NCBI GenBank assembly: GCA_900769115.1
Contig: CAAGFJ010000059.1
Location: 1 to 16,356, forward strand
DNA length: 16,356 nucleotides
From: Lachnospiraceae bacterium
GTDB taxonomy: Bacteria; Bacillota; Clostridia; Lachnospirales; Lachnospiraceae
Direction of reading: 5' to 3'
Shown: positions 1 through 6,220 of the stretch, in pieces
Position numbering within the stretch: the stretch's first letter is position 1
Layout of the letters: each line of letters opens with the position of its first letter
Program-made: the position numbers and the translations under genes
The notes under the pieces: generated by a model
Told to the model about the DNA's origin: nothing
What the model saw: the letters and a program-made list of their open reading frames with translations, nothing else
Database searches by the model: none

Positions 1-254
1 TCTGATAGGAACAGCGCGAAACACAATAACATAAATATCGGTTGTAAGGATATAACATCTATCATAAGCAGGTACTTCAGAACCGCCGGTACTTGGCGAG
101 GTGTTTTCGAGCCTAGTACCGCTGCGAGTGATGAGTAGCGAGAGCGTGCCTGCTATGATATGTTATATCCTTACAACCGATATTTATGTTATTGTGTTTC
201 GCGCTGTTCCTATCAGAATTTACTACGCTGTGCTTATCGCCCACCCGAAGCCGT
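1..254. repeat. Structured palindromic repeat, copy A (partial, cut by window edge)
   Basis: Positions 1-58 and 160-217 are perfect reverse complements (58 bp), enclosing a 101-nt segment whose outer parts pair imperfectly further. The reverse complement of the enclosed segment is nearly identical to the central part of copy C at 15907-16070: 60 nt identical up to 15966 and 48 nt identical from 16023. A 56-nt piece of copy C (15967-16022) is absent here. Next, 224-254 holds the tail block (starting tacgctgtgcttatcgccc) that also occurs in copies B and C. The enclosed segment is inverted relative to the tail when compared with copy C, so the element's orientation is ambiguous. The left boundary lies outside the window. 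No convincing protein is encoded here; short open frames across it are incidental to the palindrome. Confidence 0.8.
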
Positions 255-602
255 TCTTTCGTTGGTGCAGGTGATCTACTGTAATATTGAGCTATAGGAA
301 TAGAAAATATCTTGATTATTACGAATATTAGCAAATCAATTTATTAATATGGTTCGTTGTAATCTCTAATAGTAATGCAAGATCAAGCAGCTATTCAACT
401 TGTTATATAAAGAAAAACGGATATGAATTATAAGCATGTGTATCAATTACAAGCGCTCATCTTTAATTCATATCCGTTTTTCTATTTCAAGTGATGTATT
501 ACTCTATCTTGTTCCTTAATCAAGGTATCAATTTTAACCATAATTAAAGTTATGGAGCCTATTAACGCCGGACGGCTTCGGGTGGGCGATAAGCACAGCG
601 TA
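224..602. repeat. 31-bp perfect inverted repeat (224-254 / 572-602) around a bidirectional terminator
   Basis: 224-254 and 572-602 are exact reverse complements. They are the tail blocks of copies A and B, which face each other. A related block sits once in copy C at about 16122-16151. The interval between them carries the bidirectional hairpin at 411-483 near its centre and otherwise AT-rich sequence (255-410) in which I see no gene. The arrangement fits two convergent elements sharing one terminator. It could also be read as a roughly 380-bp element with terminal inverted repeats. Confidence 0.75.
411..483. terminator. Bidirectional terminator hairpin
   Basis: Perfect 20-bp inverted repeat (411-430 / 464-483) with a 33-nt loop. 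The base of the stem is A-rich on the left and T-rich on the right, so each strand ends the stem in a T-run. On the minus strand it lies downstream of copy B and of the response regulator - kinase - carboxypeptidase operon, for which no closer terminator is visible. The hairpin closing copy C (16233-16290) has a similar design and shares the loop string cttgtaatt when read in the same sense. The long loop is atypical for a simple intrinsic terminator. Confidence 0.7.
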
Positions 603-825
603 TATGTTAATGACAGTATATCGTGCCAACCTCAGCTTCGGAGAGAAAAATTTGGATTCCAAAGAGGGGTATTTGCGACTGTCGGTGCTTAATGAGTGCG
701 TAGCACGAATTTAGCATCCGCTACTGGAGCAATTAAGTGCAAACGGCCCCGGCTTGGAACCAATTTTTCTAGGCCGTTGCGTCCGTTTGACACATACGTC
801 CGTTTCACTTACGCTGTGCAAGGGT
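411..825 (-). repeat. Structured 3'-end element, copy B
   Basis: Read on the minus strand this begins 7 nt after the carboxypeptidase stop codon with a 29-nt block (825-797) identical to 15828-15856 behind alaA. It continues with hairpins at 780-739 (GCAAcggcc-type 9-bp stem with one bulge), a core at 719-684, and a domain closed by GACAGT/ACTGTC (683-678 / 617-612) that contains a TTTGG-ATT-CCAAA hairpin (663-651). The tail block (602-572), a 22-nt block (559-538; 20 of 22 matches with 16167-16188) and the terminator hairpin 483-411 follow. The outer blocks and the core match copy C in the same order and the same sense relative to the upstream gene. It could be a structured RNA, a long conserved 3' UTR, or a non-autonomous mobile element. 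I do not recognise it as a named family. Confidence 0.7.
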
Positions 826-832
826 GTTATGT

Positions 833-1633
833 TTACTCGTTCAGATATTCTTCCAGCGTTACATGTTCCTCCGTCATCTCTTTAGCTGCTGCCTTCCCAA
901 CATACCGAAAATGCCACGATTCATAAGAATACCCGGTAATGTCTTCCTTTCCCTTTGGATATCGCAATATGAATCCATATCGCTGACAATTCCTGCGCAG
1001 CCATATATTAGCTCCTGTTGTCTCCTGCGTATCATCTAACATCTGATTATTCGAAGCTACCAGATCGACCACATAACCTGTCTCATGCTCACTGTATCCA
1101 TAAGGTGCCACCGTAAGTAATGCATCGGCTTCTGCCTCCTCCTGTGTCATGCCATTCCAGCGATTCTTCCGAATCTCCTGTTGTAACAATTGCTCCTGCC
1201 GCTGTCTTGTCCGGTATGCACTTGCTACGATCACAGAATAGCCAGCTTCCTTCGCAGCAGATAACATGTCCATCAGATCATCGTATATCACTTCCGCAAC
1301 CTGATGTCCATCATTCAAAGTTGCAAGCGATACTTCATAATCTGCCGGCAATGCATGATCTTTGTTCACTAATAGTAATAAGGGATTCTTCCTCCGTTCC
1401 TCTAGCACTTTTGCCATCGCATCTTCTGTTGTGTTCCGTTCCGAAGTTACTACCTCTGTTGCAGTCTGCTCCGTCACCTGTGTAATACTCCCCTGCTTTC
1501 CCGTCTCATTCTTTGTGCTTGTGGTTTCAAACTGTTGTCCCTTATAATTCTCTATACCATAATAAATGCCATTACCTGCAATACATACAGCAACCATGGC
1601 CATACCAATGCCAAGTTTCTTCCACTTTCTCAT
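833..1633 (-). CDS. VanY-type D-alanyl-D-alanine carboxypeptidase, membrane-anchored
   Basis: Predicted zinc D,D-carboxypeptidase (peptidase M15B, VanY family) that trims the terminal D-Ala of peptidoglycan stem peptides outside the membrane. I start it at 1633 (266 aa), because GAGGTGAT lies 6 nt upstream of that ATG; an in-frame ATG at 1675 would add 14 residues without a better site. Residues about 7-26 form an N-terminal signal anchor, followed by a Thr/Glu-rich linker to about 70. The catalytic domain shows SAYRTRQRQ (about 138), SEHETGYVVD with the metal-binding His183 and Asp190, and ESWHFRYVG with Glu238 and His241, so the active site appears complete. It is the last gene of the minus-strand operon with a two-component system, which suggests envelope-responsive expression. 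Vancomycin resistance cannot be inferred: no vanH, vanA or vanX homologue is in the window. Confidence 0.9.
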   Translation of the reverse strand: MRKWKKLGIGMAMVAVCIAGNGIYYGIENYKGQQFETTSTKNETGKQGSITQVTEQTATEVVTSERNTTEDAMAKVLEERRKNPLLLLVNKDHALPADYEVSLATLNDGHQVAEVIYDDLMDMLSAAKEAGYSVIVASAYRTRQRQEQLLQQEIRKNRWNGMTQEEAEADALLTVAPYGYSEHETGYVVDLVASNNQMLDDTQETTGANIWLRRNCQRYGFILRYPKGKEDITGYSYESWHFRYVGKAAAKEMTEEHVTLEEYLNE

Positions 1634-1689
1634 GTCGTTATCACCTCGTATGCATAGTATACACCATTCCCGCACGATATGGTATACGT

Positions 1690-2574
1690 TTATGGTTCTA
1701 TTTCTATGTTTGTCTCATCCACCTCCATACCGTCTGCCGATGCCGATTCATAAGAGATCTTCACATATTCCAGATTTGGTGTAAAATCAAAACAATTATT
1801 TGATACATCGACATATAAATAAACTGCAAAATATGGCTCTCCTATAGAAGAAGCAACAACTGCCGTCGCCTGTTTCAAATCCGACCACGAATCATCTTCT
1901 TTCTCGTACCCATAGGCATCAATCATCCAGGGGGCTTTTTCCGGTTCTTCCCCCAGATAACGCATGTATTCCTGCATCCATGTATTCATATATTGTCCCA
2001 TATCATCCATCCCATCATCAGAAGAGATAAATTCCGCGAGCGTGGTTGCTATTTCATCTTTACCCACTTCATCCTGAAAATAATATTGGTAAATTGCATA
2101 CGTAGAGACATCTAATGAAACGACAAATGTCCCATGACCCGGAACCTGAATCTCCATATCCCACACATATAATACTTTGCCTAAATATTGACTACTTGTA
2201 TACGCATTCAGCATCACAGATGGATATTCCCATTGTCCATCTAATAGACCATCTATTTTCGGGATCAACTTCCGGCTTTCTAACTTTGTAATCTGTTGCT
2301 TTAATTGTGGTACCAGCTTCTTATCTATACCATCTAAATTGTCAAGATTCGTTCTACCCATCACATAGGTCTGATTTTCCTCTGCCATAATCTGCAATTT
2401 ATCCATTACTGACAATCCCTGATTCATCGTTTCTGTCTGTTCCTGCTCATAAGTAGACACCTGATTCAACATATCCGCATCCACTCTTTTCGCTGCATAT
2501 TCCGGGAAAAATGCCATCAATCCAACTACACATATTGTAATCCCTATGATGATCAGCCATTTACCGATACGCAT
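1690..2574 (-). CDS. Unknown membrane-anchored extracytoplasmic protein
   Basis: I do not recognise this 294-aa protein. It has one hydrophobic segment (residues about 5-23, no lipobox cysteine), so it is probably anchored with the rest outside. Residues 40-105 are Gln/Glu/Lys-rich and likely helical. A Trp/Tyr-rich region follows (about 113-165), then an acidic stretch around 183-212 and an acidic C-terminus. The ATG follows the kinase TAG stop directly, and its strong ribosome binding site (AAGGAGGTGAT) is embedded in the end of the kinase gene, so the two are translationally linked. Its place between a sensor kinase and a carboxypeptidase suggests a role in envelope sensing or wall remodelling, such as an accessory sensor or modulator of the kinase. 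That role is inferred only from context. Confidence 0.75.
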   Translation of the reverse strand: MRIGKWLIIIGITICVVGLMAFFPEYAAKRVDADMLNQVSTYEQEQTETMNQGLSVMDKLQIMAEENQTYVMGRTNLDNLDGIDKKLVPQLKQQITKLESRKLIPKIDGLLDGQWEYPSVMLNAYTSSQYLGKVLYVWDMEIQVPGHGTFVVSLDVSTYAIYQYYFQDEVGKDEIATTLAEFISSDDGMDDMGQYMNTWMQEYMRYLGEEPEKAPWMIDAYGYEKEDDSWSDLKQATAVVASSIGEPYFAVYLYVDVSNNCFDFTPNLEYVKISYESASADGMEVDETNIEIEP

Positions 2575-4035
2575 CTACATCACCTCCTTTGGAAAAATAA
2601 CGGTAATGCAAGTTCCTCGGCCAAGCTCACTCTCCATTTCCCAGCTTGCTCCATGCAGTGCAACAATCTGATTGCAAAGCGTCATACCAAGCCCTGCACC
2701 GCCTTCTTTACGGGAACGCGATTTGTCTACCATATAAAATGCTTCCGTAATCCTGCCTAATTCTTCCTCCGTCATTCCTCTTCCTTCATCTTCTACCGTG
2801 ATTGCATACCTGTCTTCTCTCTGTTCCCCTTTTATCCAGATATTGGTCCCGGATTCGGATGCTTTTTTACTATTATCAATCAGATTTGCAAACAATGACA
2901 CCAACAGATCTTTCTCCCCATATATAACGCCTTGTTCTACATGCTTGTTCAAAGTAATTCCCTTTTCTCTGACGCCCACTTCCGTTAGATCGTACACATT
3001 TTCAACCAGAAAATCCGCATCCAATTTCACCTGTTCAAACTTCTGCTTTTTTAACACCAGAAGTTCCAACAACTTATAAGATAACGACTCAAGCCGCTTT
3101 CCTTGTGAATAGATATAATCCGAAGCTTTCATCCGCTCTGCTTCCGAGAGATTCATGGAACGCAGCATATCTGCATAACCGATGATCGATGTAAGCGGCG
3201 TCTTCAATTCATGTGCAAATGCTGCGGTAAATTCCTCCTGTCGTTGTGCCTGATCTTCTAAGGAAAGCACCCGGTTCTGCAATTCATCAGCCATCTGGTT
3301 AAAATCGTCAGCCAACATTCCCACTTCATCCCGACTTTTTACTTTGGCACGACTATCCAGATCTCCATCTGCAAACTGCCTGGTAACCTTCGATAAATGC
3401 CGAACCGATCTGGTAAGAAAATAAGACAACACAACCGCTACAATCACCACACCGAACAACACACCTATCATAACATACCGGTAAGTACGCATCATCTGTG
3501 CCCGTTCCTTATAGATATGTGTAATGTTCACCGTTGTCTCAAGGCGCATCCCTGACTCCATCAGTCTCGTATCAATCATACTCATTACGGTAAGATAATA
3601 TTGATTCTTCTGCTGATACACCTGATATCCACTCTGTTCTGAAGTTACCTTATCAAACAATTTCTCATTTACTTTTTGATATTTGGCATCATATAATACA
3701 ATCCCCTGCTCCTGCTTATTGCTTGTATACACGATCTCCTTATCGGCATTGCTCAAGGTAATCTGTGCATCCTGTAATCTCATCCCCTGACGGACAGAAT
3801 TCACTACATTGGCAATCTCATTACTCTTGTAATATTCGCTCCCCGCATCTCCCGGAATTGTATTCAACGCACTCTCCAATGTAAACTTCAACATTTGATT
3901 TTCATTTTTTCCAATCTCAACTTCTCTGTTCCATGCCGATTGAAAGGAAGATTGAATCAGAATTGCTCCAAAAACACCAAAGGAGATCGAAACCAATAAT
4001 AATATACTGAGAAATACTTTGCCATATAACCGCAT
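2575..4035 (-). CDS. Sensor histidine kinase (HAMP-HisKA-HATPase_c)
   Basis: Membrane sensor kinase of 486 aa. The order is TM1 (about 5-28), an extracytoplasmic sensor of about 150 residues (30-180), TM2 (about 186-207), HAMP (about 206-258), HisKA with the phospho-accepting His275 in FAHELKTPLT, and HATPase_c with N-box NLIDNS (384-389), G1 box DEGRG (416-420) and G2 box GAGLGM (446-451). All key motifs are intact. It starts one base after the response regulator stop codon, and its own 3' end contains the ribosome binding site of the next gene. Architecture and downstream VanY resemble VanS-like or wall-stress kinases, but the sensor region shows no motif I can tie to a ligand. Presumably it autophosphorylates in response to an envelope signal and passes phosphate to the regulator encoded just upstream. 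Confidence 0.93.
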   Translation of the reverse strand: MRLYGKVFLSILLLVSISFGVFGAILIQSSFQSAWNREVEIGKNENQMLKFTLESALNTIPGDAGSEYYKSNEIANVVNSVRQGMRLQDAQITLSNADKEIVYTSNKQEQGIVLYDAKYQKVNEKLFDKVTSEQSGYQVYQQKNQYYLTVMSMIDTRLMESGMRLETTVNITHIYKERAQMMRTYRYVMIGVLFGVVIVAVVLSYFLTRSVRHLSKVTRQFADGDLDSRAKVKSRDEVGMLADDFNQMADELQNRVLSLEDQAQRQEEFTAAFAHELKTPLTSIIGYADMLRSMNLSEAERMKASDYIYSQGKRLESLSYKLLELLVLKKQKFEQVKLDADFLVENVYDLTEVGVREKGITLNKHVEQGVIYGEKDLLVSLFANLIDNSKKASESGTNIWIKGEQREDRYAITVEDEGRGMTEEELGRITEAFYMVDKSRSRKEGGAGLGMTLCNQIVALHGASWEMESELGRGTCITVIFPKEVM

Positions 4036-4036
4036 A

Positions 4037-4690
4037 CTACACCTCCAACCGATACCCGACTTTATACACCGATTTAATCTTATCTTCCCATCCTAATTTC
4101 TTACGCAATCTCTGTACATGTAAATCTACTGTACGACTATCGCCAAGATAATTGCACTCCCACACATTCTCATATATCGTCTCGCGATATAATGCAATAT
4201 TCTTATTGCGCACAAACAAGAGCAATAACTCAAACTCTTTCATCGTTAACATAATCTGTTTTCCATTCTGCATTACAACCCTTGACGGAACATCGATCGT
4301 GACATCTTCTACCTGCAATACATCCTCTGTCTTATGATACCGGCGCAATACGGTCTCTACCCGGGCAAGCATTTCCACAATCTCAAATGGTTTTGTAATA
4401 TAATCATCTGCACCAGCACGCAAACCATGTACCCGTTGTTCTAATTCTCCCATTGCTGTAATAAATATCACCGGTGTATCCATTGTCTTTATATATGACA
4501 ACAATTCATACCCACCCATACCGGGCAACATGATATCTAACAAAATGAGATCAAACCGCTCCTGGCTGATCCGGTCTGCCGCCTCATTTCCATCAAATGC
4601 ACACACACAGCGATATCCTGCTTTTACCAGATTCATCCGGATCAGATCTGAAATTGGTTCTTCATCTTCCACAATTAATATCTTAATCAT
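4037..4690 (-). CDS. OmpR/PhoB-family response regulator
   Basis: DNA-binding response regulator of 217 aa. The receiver domain (1-117) has the acidic pocket (E8, D9), phospho-acceptor Asp52 in LILLDIMLPG, Thr78 and Lys100 (DYITKPF). The winged-helix domain (about 123-217) carries the usual LTMKEFELL, RTVDLHVQRLRKKLG and VYKVGYRLEV blocks. It is the first gene of the operon with the kinase (1-nt gap), the unknown protein and the carboxypeptidase. The ribosome binding site is weak (only GAGAG/GAATGAAG in front of the ATG). Two direct GATACA repeats 11 bp apart lie about 65-80 bp upstream, the layout preferred by dimers of this family, so autoregulation is plausible. The chain has a normal length and no missing residues. 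Confidence 0.93.
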   Translation of the reverse strand: MIKILIVEDEEPISDLIRMNLVKAGYRCVCAFDGNEAADRISQERFDLILLDIMLPGMGGYELLSYIKTMDTPVIFITAMGELEQRVHGLRAGADDYITKPFEIVEMLARVETVLRRYHKTEDVLQVEDVTIDVPSRVVMQNGKQIMLTMKEFELLLLFVRNKNIALYRETIYENVWECNYLGDSRTVDLHVQRLRKKLGWEDKIKSVYKVGYRLEV

Positions 4691-4753
4691 ACTTCATTCA
4701 CTCTCTGTTCTTTTCTTTCTGTCTTCATACATATATCATTTATACCCCGGCAA

Positions 4754-4770
4754 TGTATCATAGTTGTATC
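4754..4770 (-). promoter_or_regulatory. Possible response-regulator box (direct repeats)
   Basis: On the minus strand GATACA occurs twice with an 11-bp start-to-start spacing (4770-4765 and 4759-4754), about one helical turn. OmpR/PhoB-type regulators usually bind such tandem half-sites. It lies upstream of the response regulator gene; a TTGCCG and AT-rich TATAAATGATATA follow, but no clean promoter stands out. The half-site is short, so chance is possible. Confidence 0.35.
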
Positions 4771-4796
4771 GAAACCTTTTATTTTCATATAAAAGT

Positions 4797-4826
4797 GAAA
4801 AAGCCGTCAGAGATAACTCTGACGGC
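4797..4826 (-). terminator. Intrinsic terminator of icd
   Basis: Perfect 10-bp GC-rich stem (4803-4812 / 4817-4826) with a 4-nt loop. On the minus strand a TTTTTC run follows the stem. It begins 26 nt after the icd stop codon and separates icd from the two-component operon. Confidence 0.93.
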
Positions 4827-4851
4827 ATAAAATACTTTGTATAAGACTATA

Positions 4852-6060
4852 TTACAGACTTGCTTCTAATGTCTTACGAATCTCCTTAATGAAATTCTCA
4901 GAATTCAAGACAGTTGGATTCTCAATTGTTGTGATTAAAGCAAGATCCTTTGTCATCTTACCAGCTTCAATTGTTCCAAGTGTAGCTTCCTCTAACTTAT
5001 CTGCAAATGTCATAAGCTCTGGAATGTTATCCAACTCACCACGCTTACGAAGAGCACCCGTCCAAGCAAAGATCGTAGCTACAGAGTTCGTAGAAGTCTC
5101 TTCTCCCTTCAGATGTTTATAATAATGTCTCTGAACCGTACCGTGTGCGGCTTCATACTCATATACACCGGAAGGAGATACCAATACGGAAGTCATCATA
5201 GCAAGAGAACCAAATGCACTTGATACCATATCTGACATAACATCACCATCATAATTCTTACAAGCCCAGATGAATCCACCCTCTGCCTTCATAACACGTG
5301 CTACTGCATCATCGATCAACGTATAGAAATACTCAATTCCTGCTGCTTTGAACTTCTCATCATATTCTGCATCATAGATCTCCTGGAAGATATCCTTGAA
5401 TCTATGATCATACTTCTTAGAAATTGTATCCTTGGTTGCAAACCATACAGACTGCTTCGTATCTAATGCATAATTAAAGCAGGCTCTTGCAAAGCTTGAG
5501 ATTGAATCGTCTAAGTTATGCATACCCTGAATCACACCAGGACCCTTGAACTCATGAATTGTCTCGCGGATCTCTGTTCCATCCTCACCGGTAAATACTA
5601 ATTCTGCTTTACCTGCACCCGGAACACGGATCTCTGCATTCTTATATACATCACCGTATGCATGTCTTGCTAATGTGATCGGCTTCTTCCAATTCTTCAC
5701 ACATGGCTCAATTCCTTTAACAACAATCGGAGCACGGAATACTGTTCCGTCTAATGCAGCACGGATCGTTCCGTTTGGAGACTTCCACATCTCTTTGAGA
5801 TTATATTCTGTCATACGGGCAGCATTGGGAGTAATCGTTGCACATTTGACTGCAACACCATACTTCTTGGTTGCTTCTGCAGAATCAATCGTAACCTGAT
5901 CATTTGTCTCATTACGATACTCTAATCCTAAGTCATAATACTCTGTCTTCAGGTCAATAAATGGTAATAACAACTCATCCTTGATCATCTTCCACAGAAT
6001 TCTTGTCATCTCGTCTCCGTCCATCTCAACTAACGGAGTTGTCATCTTAATCTTATCCAT
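4852..6060 (-). CDS. icd: NADP-dependent isocitrate dehydrogenase
   Basis: Cytoplasmic enzyme of 402 aa that oxidatively decarboxylates isocitrate to 2-oxoglutarate, most likely with NADP. The sequence resembles the homodimeric, eukaryote-like class (type II) rather than the E. coli type: VEMDGDEMTRI near the N-terminus, KSPNGTIR (about 93-100, substrate-binding Ser), VFRAPI, the metal-binding NYDGDVMSDM region, and AAHGTVQRHYYKHLKGEETSTNS for cofactor binding. Length is normal for that class. The ATG at 6060 has AGGAGG 6 nt upstream. It lies downstream of the citrate synthase gene in the same direction, 160 nt apart with a terminator-like hairpin between. I see no convincing sigma-A promoter of its own, so partial read-through or a non-canonical promoter may serve it. 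A perfect terminator follows it. Confidence 0.95.
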   Translation of the reverse strand: MDKIKMTTPLVEMDGDEMTRILWKMIKDELLLPFIDLKTEYYDLGLEYRNETNDQVTIDSAEATKKYGVAVKCATITPNAARMTEYNLKEMWKSPNGTIRAALDGTVFRAPIVVKGIEPCVKNWKKPITLARHAYGDVYKNAEIRVPGAGKAELVFTGEDGTEIRETIHEFKGPGVIQGMHNLDDSISSFARACFNYALDTKQSVWFATKDTISKKYDHRFKDIFQEIYDAEYDEKFKAAGIEYFYTLIDDAVARVMKAEGGFIWACKNYDGDVMSDMVSSAFGSLAMMTSVLVSPSGVYEYEAAHGTVQRHYYKHLKGEETSTNSVATIFAWTGALRKRGELDNIPELMTFADKLEEATLGTIEAGKMTKDLALITTIENPTVLNSENFIKEIRKTLEASL

Positions 6061-6146
6061 TGTTGTCCTCCTAAATATATTGTCCCCTTAGAAATACTGT
6101 CAGATAACTTAATACTGGCACACCTTCTAAATTCTATGTAGCTCAG

Positions 6147-6177
6147 AAAAATAAGTCATATGATTCATATGACTTAT
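6147..6177 (-). terminator. Terminator-like palindrome between citrate synthase and icd
   Basis: A 12-bp perfect stem (6151-6162 / 6166-6177) with a 3-nt loop, followed on the minus strand by a short T-run. It lies 44 nt after the citrate synthase stop codon. The stem is AT-rich, so it may attenuate rather than block read-through into icd. As a DNA palindrome (ATAAGTCATATG) it could instead be an operator. Confidence 0.6.
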
Positions 6178-6220
6178 CTTTCGTAAATACATATTCAATC
6201 TTCTATAGAATAACAGAAAA

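Noticed and set aside
113..334. Short open frames inside the left palindrome (also 696-926 and 15999-16261)
   Set aside because: They follow the repeat symmetry, lack ribosome binding sites, and are not shared in frame between the repeat copies.
1..602. Insertion sequence with terminal inverted repeats
   Set aside because: The inverted repeats are tempting, but no transposase fragment is present and no target duplication can be shown. A non-autonomous element remains possible and is treated under the repeat findings.
1..832. CRISPR array, tRNA, tmRNA, RNase P or 6S RNA
   Set aside because: No regularly spaced short direct repeats, no cloverleaf, and none of the conserved motifs of these RNAs that I know are present.
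833..4690. Vancomycin resistance (van) cluster
   Set aside because: A VanY-like enzyme with a two-component system is present, but no ligase, dehydrogenase or VanX-type dipeptidase, so resistance is not supported.
6061..6146. Sigma-A promoter for icd (CTGACA with TATATT)
   Set aside because: The spacing is 18 nt, but the -10 would directly abut the ribosome binding site, leaving almost no leader.
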